From contig CALABJ010000001.1 of the NCBI GenBank assembly GCA_937885645.1, positions 1 to 32,666 of the forward strand: 32,666 nucleotides of DNA, written 5' to 3'. The position numbers and the translations under genes are program-made. Numbering within the stretch: position 1 is the first letter of the stretch; each line of letters begins with the position of its first letter. Under the pieces are notes generated by a model. The model had not been told where the DNA came from. It made no database searches and saw only the letters and a program-made list of their open reading frames with translations. The stretch comes from RGIG4097 sp937885645. GTDB taxonomy: Bacteria > Bacillota > Clostridia > Christensenellales > CAG-917. This document shows, one piece after another, positions 7,484-14,686 of this stretch.

Positions 7484-8494
7484 ATGGAAATTGAAAAATA
7501 CGTGGTGGTTTTGTCTTCAAAAATCGGGGGCAAAAATCACTTGAAAATCAGTGTAAATCGTGGCAACGAAAGGGCAGAAATTCACCTTGGAAAAGGGGTG
7601 AAAAGTGAAAGTGCAAGCCTCTATCTTTTTGGGGATAAAATCACAAAACAAGCACTTTATCGTGAAAAACTAGACTATAAACTGCGATTTAATGCAAAAT
7701 CAACTTTTGCTGTGTTGGTTGATGACGGTGGTGAAATCTACGTTGGAAGCACGGGAAAGACACCTGATGAAAAGATGCTTTTTGAACGCATAAAAAGGTG
7801 GGAAGAAAGCGTGAAAAATGAGGGTGAAATTTCAATGAAAAGTGCGAGAGTTGAAGAAGAAAAAATCGTTGAAAAATCCATTCCAAAAAATGACGATGAG
7901 AAGATAAACGACGAGGGTGGTTTCATTTCAAAAGGCAGTGATGATGACAAGATAAAGGACGACACAGAATGCCCTAAAACGAGGGTTGACGAGCCGATAA
8001 ACAAAGTGGCTGAGGTCGTCCTTGAAGGGACGGAAAAACCCTCTATAACCGCTCAAAAAGTGGGTGGTGAAAATGATGAAAGCGCAACGAAAATGAACGG
8101 TGAAAAGGGCAGGACTATGGCGGAAAATGAGAGAGATGATGTCAGCGCATTTTCACTTGATGCGGTGAGATTTGACGGCACAAACTTTTATCTTTCAGTA
8201 AAACCTCAGCTTGACGAAATCTTTGTTTGTTTCCCTGAATGCGAGGATCTTGAAGATGTTGTGCCCAACAGCAAATGGGCAAAAATCCAAGTTGATGACG
8301 GCTTTTATGTGGTGGGGCTTATCCTTGACGGCGAGGTGGTCAGGTATATTTCCTACGGTGTTCCTGCCACGAAAAACAGTTGTCCGCCCAGTGAAATCCG
8401 TGACGTTGCGGTGTGGCTTGACGACGGAAAAAAGAAGGGAAAGGGCTACTGGGTGATATATCAAGACGCAATGACGGGGCAGTGCTTGAAGTAA
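7484..8494 (+). CDS. Uncharacterised two-domain protein with acidic linker
   Basis: A 336-residue protein I do not recognise. The N-terminal ~110 residues look like a compact beta-rich domain (alternating hydrophobics, GEIYVGSTG near residue 90). Residues ~115-225 are a low-complexity linker rich in Glu, Lys, Asp and Ser. The final ~105 residues form a second compact domain with conserved-looking aromatics, ending in KGYWVIYQDAMTGQ. No signal peptide, membrane segment, metal cluster or catalytic motif is visible, so it is probably cytosolic. The second domain resembles, from memory, C-terminal domains in uncharacterised clostridial proteins; I could not check this. TAGGAG lies 10 nt before the ATG at 7484. 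It is a single gene closed by the terminator at 8596. Confidence 0.85.
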   Translation: MEIEKYVVVLSSKIGGKNHLKISVNRGNERAEIHLGKGVKSESASLYLFGDKITKQALYREKLDYKLRFNAKSTFAVLVDDGGEIYVGSTGKTPDEKMLFERIKRWEESVKNEGEISMKSARVEEEKIVEKSIPKNDDEKINDEGGFISKGSDDDKIKDDTECPKTRVDEPINKVAEVVLEGTEKPSITAQKVGGENDESATKMNGEKGRTMAENERDDVSAFSLDAVRFDGTNFYLSVKPQLDEIFVCFPECEDLEDVVPNSKWAKIQVDDGFYVVGLILDGEVVRYISYGVPATKNSCPPSEIRDVAVWLDDGKKKGKGYWVIYQDAMTGQCLK

Positions 8495-8561
8495 AAATTT
8501 TTCCAGAATTTTTTGTGCCGTGAACAAAAAGAAAAATTTTTTCAAAAACTGAAAATTGATT

Positions 8562-8584
8562 TTTGAGAGGGCAAAAATCTCAAA
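8562..8584 (+). promoter_or_regulatory. Hairpin upstream of the terminator
   Basis: TTTGAGA (8562-8568) pairs with TCTCAAA (8578-8584); the loop begins GGGCAAAA (8569-8576), which is also perfectly complementary to TTTTGCCC (8620-8627) in the following terminator. The 8495-8595 stretch is otherwise A/T-rich with no gene. Confidence 0.45.
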
Positions 8585-8595
8585 TTTATGGGAAG

Positions 8596-8633
8596 GGGCA
8601 GAACCGCTAAAATTGGTGGTTTTGCCCTTTTTT
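8596..8633 (+). terminator. Intrinsic terminator after the 336-aa gene
   Basis: GGGCAGAACC (8596-8605) pairs with GGTTTTGCCC (8618-8627) with one G-T wobble, followed by TTTTTT. It isolates the ribosomal cluster from upstream transcription. Confidence 0.85.
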
Positions 8634-8708
8634 ATTCTCTATATATAGTGTAAGACGTAAAATTTTTTACAATATTATGATTTTTTTAAAAATAGTGCTT
8701 TTTTTTGC

Positions 8709-8737
8709 TTGACAAAGTCTTTCAAAATTAGTATTCT
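8709..8737 (+). promoter_or_regulatory. Promoter of the S10-spc-alpha cluster
   Basis: Perfect TTGACA (8709-8714), 17-nt spacer, TATTCT (8732-8737). Runs of A and T immediately upstream (about 8665-8706) resemble an UP element. Start of transcription near 8744. No other strong promoter was seen within the cluster, so this one may drive all 31 genes. Confidence 0.9.
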
Positions 8738-8743
8738 AGTCGC

Positions 8744-8784
8744 GCTGTGTCCTCGTGGGCACGGTTTTCGCCGCGAAATCGGCG
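8744..8784 (+). promoter_or_regulatory. Structured 5' leader of the rpsJ transcript
   Basis: Two successive hairpins begin at the predicted transcript 5' end. The first is GCTGTGTCC (8744-8752), loop TCGT, GGGCACGGT (8757-8765), nine pairs including three wobbles. The second is CGCCG (8769-8773), loop of six, CGGCG (8780-8784). Neither is followed by a T-run, so they are not terminators. TGTGTC (8746-8751) could instead pair with GACACA (8799-8804). A ribosomal-protein binding leader is possible by analogy with the L4-regulated S10 leader of E. coli, but no homology was shown. Confidence 0.55.
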
Positions 8785-8839
8785 ATAAAAAAATAAAAGA
8801 CACACACGGATAAGTGTTAAATATCTAGGAGGCTAAATA

Positions 8840-9148
8840 ATGGCTGGACAAAAAATTAGAATCAAGCTCAAGGCTTACGACCACAACCTCATCGACATCT
8901 CAGCAGAAAAAATCGTTGAGTCAGTGAAAAAGACAGGCACCAAAGTTTCAGGTCCTATCCCCCTTCCCACAGAAAAGGAAATCGTGACCATTCTTCGTGC
9001 AACTCACAAGTACAAGGATAGTCGTGAGCAATTTGAACTCAGAACACACAAGCGTTTGATCGACATTTTCAATCCCACCAGCAAGACCGTTGATTCACTC
9101 ATGAAGCTCGACTTGCCCGCCGGCGTTGACATCTCAATCAAGCTCTAA
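8840..9148 (+). CDS. rpsJ: 30S ribosomal protein S10 (uS10)
   Basis: 102 residues, standard length; begins MAGQKIRIKLKAYDH and contains the VSGPIPLPTE loop and the EQFELRTHKR segment typical of S10. A component of the 30S head and, as NusE, of the transcription antitermination complex. First gene of the cluster, with an AGGAGG site 7 nt before ATG. fusA and tuf are not upstream as they are in many bacteria, so the str operon is elsewhere. The 48-nt gap to rplC holds only a ribosome binding site. Confidence 0.98.
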   Translation: MAGQKIRIKLKAYDHNLIDISAEKIVESVKKTGTKVSGPIPLPTEKEIVTILRATHKYKDSREQFELRTHKRLIDIFNPTSKTVDSLMKLDLPAGVDISIKL

Positions 9149-9196
9149 ACCACAACAAAACCAAAATCGCAAAATAATTAGGAGGGTGAACTTTAC

Positions 9197-9826
9197 ATGG
9201 ATAAAGCAATCATCGGAAAGAAATTAGGCATGAGCCAAATCTTCACAGCAGACGGCAAAGTCATTCCCGTGACAGTCGTGGAAGCAGGTCCCTGTCCTGT
9301 TGTGCAGATCAAGACAAAGGAAAACGACGGTTACGATGCAATCCAAGTTGGATTTGGCACAGTGAAAGAAACCAGAGTTAACAAGCCCCAAGCCGGACAC
9401 TTCAAAAAGGCTGGCGTGACAGCAAAACGTTATCTTCGTGAATTCCGTTTCGCAGACTGCTCCAATTATACATTGGGTCAGGAACTGACTTGCGACACTT
9501 TCGCAGAAGGCGACAAAGTTGACGTCACCGGCACAAGCAAGGGTCACGGATTCAGCGGCGTCATCCAAAGATGGAACCAACATCGTGGACCTATGGCACA
9601 CGGTTCAGGTTATCACAGAGGCGTCGGTTCAATGGGTGCATGCTCATCACCGTCAAGAGTCTTCAAGAACAAACATATGTCAGGTCAATGGGGTAACGAA
9701 AAGGTCACAATCCAAAACTTGACAGTCGCAAGAGTTGACAGCGCAAGAAACCTTCTCCTCATCAAGGGCGCAATCCCCGGAGCAAAGGGTGGCATCGTTG
9801 TCATCAAGGAATCCATCAAGGGTTAA
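9197..9826 (+). CDS. rplC: 50S ribosomal protein L3 (uL3)
   Basis: 209 residues, family length. The N-terminal GKKLGMSQIF and the central extended loop containing GHGFSGVIQRW, RGPMAHGSGYHRG and GSMGACSSPSRVFK identify L3, which binds near the peptidyl-transferase centre and starts 50S assembly. GGAGGG lies upstream of the ATG. The Gln that is methylated in some species lies in the loop, but modification cannot be judged here. Twelve bases separate it from rplD. Confidence 0.98.
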   Translation: MDKAIIGKKLGMSQIFTADGKVIPVTVVEAGPCPVVQIKTKENDGYDAIQVGFGTVKETRVNKPQAGHFKKAGVTAKRYLREFRFADCSNYTLGQELTCDTFAEGDKVDVTGTSKGHGFSGVIQRWNQHRGPMAHGSGYHRGVGSMGACSSPSRVFKNKHMSGQWGNEKVTIQNLTVARVDSARNLLLIKGAIPGAKGGIVVIKESIKG

Positions 9827-9838
9827 TCGGAGGTAGAT

Positions 9839-10459
9839 ATGAAACTGAACGTTCTCAATATGTCCGGTAAATCGGCAGGTACAATCGAAGTCAGCGACGC
9901 TATCTTCGGAGCAGAATACAAAGAAGCTCTCATCCATCAAGTAGTTGTTGCACAACTTGCAAACAAACGCCAAGGCACACACGCAGCACTCACACGCTCA
10001 GAAGTTCGTGGAGGCGGCGCAAAGATCTATCGCCAAAAGGGCACAGGCCGTGCACGTCACAGCAGTATCGTTGCTCCTATCTACGTTGGTGGTGGCGTGG
10101 TGTTCGCAAAGAAACCCCGTGACTTCTCACAAAAGATCAACAAGAACATGAAAGCCGCTGCATTCTATTCAGCACTTTCAGAAAAGATTCGCCAAAACGA
10201 ACTCACAGTCCTTGACAACTTCTCACTTGCAGAAGCAAAGACCAAGCTTGTCGCAGAAACAGTTGACAACCTTGGACTTAAGGGCAGCGTGATCTTCGTC
10301 GTCAGCGAATATGACGAAGCAGCACTCCGTGCATCAAGAAACATCCCCACAGTTTCTCTTGCAGAAAGCAGACAACTCAGCGTGTACGAAATCGTTTCAC
10401 ACAAGAACGTGGTCATCACCGCTGATGCAATCAAGAAAATCGAGGAGGAAGCAAAATAA
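9839..10459 (+). CDS. rplD: 50S ribosomal protein L4 (uL4)
   Basis: 206 residues. The RNA-binding extended loop is visible as RGGGAKIYRQKGTGRAR through GGGVVFAKKPRDFS, which reaches into the peptide exit tunnel. In E. coli L4 also represses its own S10 operon; whether it does so here would depend on the leader at 8744-8784. The stop codon overlaps the rplW start by one base (TAATG), giving coupled translation. Confidence 0.98.
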   Translation: MKLNVLNMSGKSAGTIEVSDAIFGAEYKEALIHQVVVAQLANKRQGTHAALTRSEVRGGGAKIYRQKGTGRARHSSIVAPIYVGGGVVFAKKPRDFSQKINKNMKAAAFYSALSEKIRQNELTVLDNFSLAEAKTKLVAETVDNLGLKGSVIFVVSEYDEAALRASRNIPTVSLAESRQLSVYEIVSHKNVVITADAIKKIEEEAK

Positions 10460-10749
10460 TGACAGTTTACGACATTATCATTGAACCCGTCCTTTCAGAA
10501 AAGAGCTACGATGGTATCGCAAACAAGAGATACACATTCAAAGTTGCAAAGAACGCAAACAAGACTCAAATCAAGGGCGCAGTGGAACAAATCTTCGGCG
10601 TTGAGGTTGCAAAAGTCAACACATCAAATTACGACGGAAAGGTGAAGAGAATGGGACGCTATGAAGGCAGAACATCCAGCTACAAGAAAGCAATCGTCAC
10701 CTTGACAGAAAACAGCAAGGCAATCGAATTCTTCGAAAGCTTGGCATAA
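10459..10749 (+). CDS. rplW: 50S ribosomal protein L23 (uL23)
   Basis: 96 residues. Recognised by the opening YDIIIEPVLSEKSY, the central NANKTQIKGAVEQIFGV and the conserved KVNTSNYDGKVKR loop. L23 lies at the exit of the peptide tunnel and docks trigger factor and SRP. Starts on the ATG overlapping the rplD stop; GAGGAGG within the end of rplD provides the ribosome site. Thirteen bases to rplB. Confidence 0.98.
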   Translation: MTVYDIIIEPVLSEKSYDGIANKRYTFKVAKNANKTQIKGAVEQIFGVEVAKVNTSNYDGKVKRMGRYEGRTSSYKKAIVTLTENSKAIEFFESLA

Positions 10750-10762
10750 TAGGAGGCACACA

Positions 10763-11590
10763 ATGGCTATTAAGAAATATAAACCTACGTCTCCCGCACG
10801 TCGTTTCATGACAGTGTCTGCCTACGATGAAATCACATCAACAACTCCTGAAAGAAGCCTGTTGGTGTCAAAGAATCACACTGGCGGCAGAAACGCACAA
10901 GGCAGAATCACCGTTCGTCATATCGGTGGCGGAAATAGAAACAAATACCGTATCGTAGACTTCAAGCGCAATAAGGACAACGTCCCTGCAACAGTCAAGG
11001 CAATCCAATACGATCCTAACCGTTCAGCAAACATCGCACTTCTTTACTACGCAGACGGAGAAAAGCGTTATATCATCGCACCCCTCGGTCTTACAGTTGG
11101 CGACAAGGTCGTCAGCGCAGACGCAGCAGACATCAAGGTCGGCAACGCAATGCAACTTGCAAACATCCCCGTCGGTACAATGATTCACAACATTGAACTT
11201 CAACCCGGCAGAGGCGGCAAAGTGGCAAGATCAGCAGGCAACAGCGCACAACTCATGGCAAAAGAAGGCAAATATGCAACACTTCGTATGCCCAGCGGCG
11301 AAATGCGTTACGTTCCTCTCGCATGCAGAGCAACCATCGGTCAAGTCGGCAACCTCGATCACGAAATCGTGAGAGTTGGTAAAGCTGGTAAGACCCGTCA
11401 CATGGGTGTCAGACCCACAGTCCGTGGTGTCGTCATGAACCCCTGCGACCACCCTCACGGCGGTGGCGAAGGCAAATCACCTATCGGTATGCCTACACCT
11501 GTCACTCCTTGGGGCAAGCCTGCTCTTGGTTATAAGACCAGAAAGAAGAAGAACATTACTAACAAGTTCATCATCAAGCGTGTGAACTAG
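10763..11590 (+). CDS. rplB: 50S ribosomal protein L2 (uL2)
   Basis: 275 residues, standard length. Opens MAIKKYKPTSPARRFMT; has GGRNAQGRITVRHIGGG, the RNA-binding centre, and the C-terminal VRGVVMNPCDHPHGGGEG containing the conserved His implicated in subunit association and peptidyl transfer. Bound to domain IV of 23S rRNA. AGGAGG precedes the ATG. No unusual features. Confidence 0.99.
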   Translation: MAIKKYKPTSPARRFMTVSAYDEITSTTPERSLLVSKNHTGGRNAQGRITVRHIGGGNRNKYRIVDFKRNKDNVPATVKAIQYDPNRSANIALLYYADGEKRYIIAPLGLTVGDKVVSADAADIKVGNAMQLANIPVGTMIHNIELQPGRGGKVARSAGNSAQLMAKEGKYATLRMPSGEMRYVPLACRATIGQVGNLDHEIVRVGKAGKTRHMGVRPTVRGVVMNPCDHPHGGGEGKSPIGMPTPVTPWGKPALGYKTRKKKNITNKFIIKRVN

Positions 11591-11601
11591 GAGGATGTAA
11601 A

Positions 11602-11880
11602 ATGAGTAGAAGCGTTAAAAAAGGACCTTTCGTAGAAGAAAGACTTATGAAAAGAATCAATGAGATGAACGCAAGCGGTGACAAACGTCCCGTCAAGACC
11701 TGGTCACGCTCATCCACCATTTTCCCTGAATTTGTTGGCCACACCATCGCAGTTCACAACGGACGCACTCACGTAGCAGTTTACGTGACAGAAGATATGG
11801 TTGGTTGCAAACTCGGTGAATTTGCACCCACAAGAACATTTAGAGGACACGCCGGCGACAAGACAACCGGTAAGAAATAA
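11602..11880 (+). CDS. rpsS: 30S ribosomal protein S19 (uS19)
   Basis: 92 residues. Begins MSRSVKKGPFVEE and includes TWSRSSTIFPEFVGHTIAVHNG and the C-terminal GEFAPTRTFRGH. Located in the 30S head next to S13 and contacts the A-site finger. It follows rplB by 11 nt with an in-phase AGGAGG. Length and motifs are ordinary. Confidence 0.99.
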   Translation: MSRSVKKGPFVEERLMKRINEMNASGDKRPVKTWSRSSTIFPEFVGHTIAVHNGRTHVAVYVTEDMVGCKLGEFAPTRTFRGHAGDKTTGKK

Positions 11881-11891
11881 GAGGAGGAACT

Positions 11892-12281
11892 ATGGCTACT
11901 AGAAGTAAACAAAAAGCACTTGCACGTCAAGCAGCTGCAGATACAAGACCTAGAGCAACAGCAAAGTTCGTGAGAATTTCTCCTTTCAAGGTCCGTATCG
12001 TTCTTGATATCATCAAAGGTAAACCCGTTGTCGAAGCATTGGCAATCTTGGAAAACACTCCCAAGTCAGCAAGCGAAGTTCTCTACAAACTGGTGAACAG
12101 CGCAGCAGCAAATGCAGAAAACAACCAAAATCTCTCCAGAAACGACCTGTACGTTGCAGAATGCTATGCAAATGAAGGCCCCACCCTCAAGCGCATCATG
12201 GCAAGAGCAAAGGGCAGTGCAAGCCGTATCAACAAGAGAACAAGCCACATCACTGTGGTTCTCGACACAATCAACGCATAA
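11892..12281 (+). CDS. rplV: 50S ribosomal protein L22 (uL22)
   Basis: 129 residues, about 15 longer than the ~113-residue norm because of a basic, Ala/Gln-rich N-terminal extension (residues 1-20) before ARATAKFVRISPFK. The core is normal: VRIVLDIIKGKPV, the beta-hairpin that lines the exit tunnel (GPTLKRIMARAKGSASRI) and ITVVLD at the end. The extension is in frame behind a GAGGAGG site at good distance, so the first ATG is favoured. Confidence 0.97.
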   Translation: MATRSKQKALARQAAADTRPRATAKFVRISPFKVRIVLDIIKGKPVVEALAILENTPKSASEVLYKLVNSAAANAENNQNLSRNDLYVAECYANEGPTLKRIMARAKGSASRINKRTSHITVVLDTINA

Positions 12282-12293
12282 TAGGAGGCAAAC

Positions 12294-12956
12294 ATGGGAC
12301 AAAAAGTTAATCCTAAAGGACTTAGAACCGGCGTTATCAGACCCTGGGAAGCCACCTGGTATGCCGACAGCAAGCATTTTGCCGACAATCTTGTTGAAGA
12401 TGATAAGATCCGTAAATATATAAAGAAGAAATATTACGATACACGCATCTCCAAGATCACCATCGAAAGAGCAGCAGACAAAGTTGTCGTGTCAATCTAC
12501 ACAGCACAACCTGCAGTCCTCATCGGCAAAGAAGGTGCTGGCGCACAAGAACTCAACAAGGAAGTCAAAGCCCTTGTGTCAGCAGACAAGAAAGTCAGCG
12601 TCAACATCATGGAAGTCAAACACGCAGACGCAGATGCACAACTGGTTGCAGAAGCAATCGCAAAGCAACTTGAAAACAGAGCATCATTCCGTCGTAGCAT
12701 GAAGCAAGCAATGTCAAGAGCAATGAAAGCAGGCGCAAAGGGCATTAAGACCAAGGTCAGCGGACGTCTTGACGGCGCAGAAATCGCAAGAAGTGAGAGC
12801 TATCACGAAGGTTCAATTCCCCTTCAAACTCTCCGTGCAGACATCGATTACGGCACAGCAACCGCAAACACCACCTTCGGTGCAATCGGCGTGAAGTGCT
12901 GGATCTACAAGGGCGAAGTCCTTGGCAAAAATCCTTTGGAAGGAGGTAACAAATAA
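12294..12956 (+). CDS. rpsC: 30S ribosomal protein S3 (uS3)
   Basis: 220 residues. Opens MGQKVNPKGLRTGVIRPWE; the type II KH domain carries the GKEGAGAQELNK loop (in place of the more usual GxxG sequence) and the C-terminal domain contains SGRLDGAEIARSE and HEGSIPLQTLRADIDYG. S3 lines the mRNA entry channel and contributes helicase activity. The stop overlaps the rplP start by one base and an AGGAGG lies within its last codons. Confidence 0.98.
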   Translation: MGQKVNPKGLRTGVIRPWEATWYADSKHFADNLVEDDKIRKYIKKKYYDTRISKITIERAADKVVVSIYTAQPAVLIGKEGAGAQELNKEVKALVSADKKVSVNIMEVKHADADAQLVAEAIAKQLENRASFRRSMKQAMSRAMKAGAKGIKTKVSGRLDGAEIARSESYHEGSIPLQTLRADIDYGTATANTTFGAIGVKCWIYKGEVLGKNPLEGGNK

Positions 12957-13390
12957 TGTTGATGCCTAAACGCGTCAAGAGACGCCGTCAATTCCGTGGA
13001 AGAATGAAAGGTAAGGCAAACAAGGGCAACGTCATCGCATACGGTGAATATGGTCTTGTTGCACAAGAACCCGCATGGATTACCTCAAACCAAATCGAAG
13101 CAGCCCGTGTCGCTATGACAAGATATATCCGTCGTGGCGGTCAAGTTTGGGTGGATATCTTCCCCCACAAGCCCGTGACAGCAAAACCTGCTGAAACTCG
13201 TATGGGTAGCGGTAAAGGTTCTCCTGAATATTGGGTAGCAGTTGTCAAACCCGGCCGTGTGATGTTTGAAATCGCAGGCGTTGACGAAACAATAGCAAAA
13301 GAGGCACTCCGTCTTGCAGCACACAAACTCCCCGTCAAGTGTAAGTTTGTGAGAAAGGCAGACCAAGTTGCCGAAGGCGGTGAAGCATGA
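12956..13390 (+). CDS. rplP: 50S ribosomal protein L16 (uL16)
   Basis: 144 residues. Starts MLMPKRVKRRRQFRG, matching the MLLPKR opening of Firmicute L16, so the ATG overlapping the rpsC stop is preferred over the internal ATG at 12962. Contains the conserved loop PVTAKPAETRMGSGKGSPEYWVA that reaches toward the P-site tRNA. Overlaps rpmC by four bases (ATGA), so rpsC, rplP and rpmC are coupled. Confidence 0.98.
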   Translation: MLMPKRVKRRRQFRGRMKGKANKGNVIAYGEYGLVAQEPAWITSNQIEAARVAMTRYIRRGGQVWVDIFPHKPVTAKPAETRMGSGKGSPEYWVAVVKPGRVMFEIAGVDETIAKEALRLAAHKLPVKCKFVRKADQVAEGGEA

Positions 13391-13602
13391 AAGCAAAACA
13401 AGTACATGAAATGACCGATAAGGAACTTCAAAACAAGCTCAACGAGCTGAAGTCAGAATTGTTCTTCCTTCGTTTCAAAAATGCCACCAACCAACTGACG
13501 AATCCTATGGTTCTTGTTGAAACCAGAAGAGATATCGCTCGCATCAAGACAGTCATTCGTCAAAGAGAACTTGCAGCCCAAAAGGCAAATGCAAACGACT
13601 AA
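13387..13602 (+). CDS. rpmC: 50S ribosomal protein L29 (uL29)
   Basis: 71 residues, two long helices forming a hairpin: MTDKELQNKLNELKSELFFLRF and the conserved ETRRDIARIKTVIRQRE. Sits near the tunnel exit beside L23. Begins inside the last codon of rplP (ATGA overlap). Size is normal for Firmicutes. Confidence 0.97.
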   Translation: MKAKQVHEMTDKELQNKLNELKSELFFLRFKNATNQLTNPMVLVETRRDIARIKTVIRQRELAAQKANAND

Positions 13603-13614
13603 GCGGAGGGTATT

Positions 13615-13872
13615 ATGGAAGAAAGAAATCTTAGAAAAGAAAGAGTGGGTATCGTCACAAGCGATAAGATGGACAAGACAGTGGTCGTGTCAATCACCGA
13701 AAGAGTAAAGCACCCCCTCTATAAGAAAATCGTAAGCCGCACCAAGAAGCTTAAGGCACACGATGAAAACAATGCATGTGGCATCGGCGACAAAGTGCGT
13801 GTTGCAGAAACTCGTCCCCTTTCAAAGGACAAGTGCTGGCGCGTAGTAGAGATCATCGAAAAGGCCAAATAA
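13615..13872 (+). CDS. rpsQ: 30S ribosomal protein S17 (uS17)
   Basis: 85 residues with the OB-fold hallmarks RKERVGIVTSDKMDKTVVV, HPLYKKIVSRTKKLKAHDE and RVAETRPLSKDKCWRVVEI. Binds helix 11 of 16S rRNA early in 30S assembly. GGAGG precedes the ATG by seven bases. Nothing unusual. Confidence 0.98.
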   Translation: MEERNLRKERVGIVTSDKMDKTVVVSITERVKHPLYKKIVSRTKKLKAHDENNACGIGDKVRVAETRPLSKDKCWRVVEIIEKAK

Positions 13873-13882
13873 GGAGAGAGCT

Positions 13883-14251
13883 ATGATTCAACCACAAACA
13901 AGACTTAAAGTTGCCGACAACAGCGGCGCAAAAGAAATTATGTGTATCAGAGTCCTCGGCGGTTCTTTCCGTAGAAGCGGAAACATCGGTGACGTCATCG
14001 TCGCATCCGTTAAGTCCGCTATCCCCGGTGGCAAAGTGAAGAAAGGCGACGTCGTGAAGGCAGTCATCGTTCGTACCCACTTTGGAATTCAACGCCCGGA
14101 CGGCAGTTCGATTAAGTTTGACGACAACGCAGCAGTCATAATCGACAACCAAAAACAACCCCAAGGCACTCGTATCTTTGGGCCCATCGCAAGAGAACTT
14201 CGTGACAAAGACTACATGAAGATCATCTCACTTGCACCCGAAGTGCTGTAA
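13883..14251 (+). CDS. rplN: 50S ribosomal protein L14 (uL14)
   Basis: 122 residues, the family's exact usual size. Opens MIQPQTRLKVADNSGAKEIMCI and includes GDVIVASVKSAIPGG and GTRIFGPIARELRDK. Part of intersubunit bridges B5 and B8 and the site of RsfS silencing factor binding in homologues. First gene of the spc segment. Confidence 0.99.
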   Translation: MIQPQTRLKVADNSGAKEIMCIRVLGGSFRRSGNIGDVIVASVKSAIPGGKVKKGDVVKAVIVRTHFGIQRPDGSSIKFDDNAAVIIDNQKQPQGTRIFGPIARELRDKDYMKIISLAPEVL

Positions 14252-14262
14252 GGAGGTATAAC

Positions 14263-14670
14263 ATGGCAAAAATGAACGTCAAAAAAGGTGACAACGTAAT
14301 GGTCATCGCAGGAAAAGATAAAGGCAATGCAGGCAAAGTCCTCAAAGTTCTCCCCGAAGAAAACAGAGTGTACGTTGAAGGCATCAACATCGTTTCCAAG
14401 AGCAAGAAACCCAGAAATGCACAAGACAAGGGCGGCATTTTGAAGCAAGAAGCAGCAATTGATGCATCAAACGTCATGCACATTTGCCCCGCTTGCGGTG
14501 AAGTCGTCAGAGTCCGTCACGGCAAAGAAGAAAACGAAAAGGGCGAAATGAAGTCAGTCCGTCTTTGCGCAAAGTGCGGTGCATCTCTTGATGAAAAGAA
14601 GTCTTCAGCCAAAAAGGCAGCAAAGAAGGCAGCAAAAACAAAGGCTAAGAAAGCCGAGAACAAAGACTAA
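14263..14670 (+). CDS. rplX: 50S ribosomal protein L24 (uL24) with basic tail
   Basis: 135 residues, versus about 100-105 in most bacteria. Residues 1-~65 carry the KOW fold (KKGDNVMVIAGKDKGN, VEGINIVSKSKKPRN). A four-cysteine ribbon follows (CPACG ... CAKCG, residues ~71-107) with a Glu/Lys-rich insert between the pairs. The last ~25 residues are a Lys/Ala repeat tail (KKAAKKAAK type) likely to be disordered and rRNA-binding. The reading frame is intact and closes 16 nt before rplE, so the tail is genuine rather than a frameshift. Confidence 0.97.
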   Translation: MAKMNVKKGDNVMVIAGKDKGNAGKVLKVLPEENRVYVEGINIVSKSKKPRNAQDKGGILKQEAAIDASNVMHICPACGEVVRVRHGKEENEKGEMKSVRLCAKCGASLDEKKSSAKKAAKKAAKTKAKKAENKD

Positions 14671-14686
14671 CCCGGAGGTATAAACT

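Noticed and set aside
8769..8790. GC hairpin in the rpsJ leader as an attenuator terminator
   Set aside because: It is followed by A-rich rather than T-rich sequence.
12484..12754. Frames on both strands inside rpsC
   Set aside because: Typical shadow frames produced by biased codon use in highly expressed ribosomal genes.
14590..14670. Frameshift at the end of rplX creating the Lys/Ala tail
   Set aside because: The frame ends with a normal stop and the following ribosome site is correctly placed; basic tails of this sort are common in ribosomal proteins.
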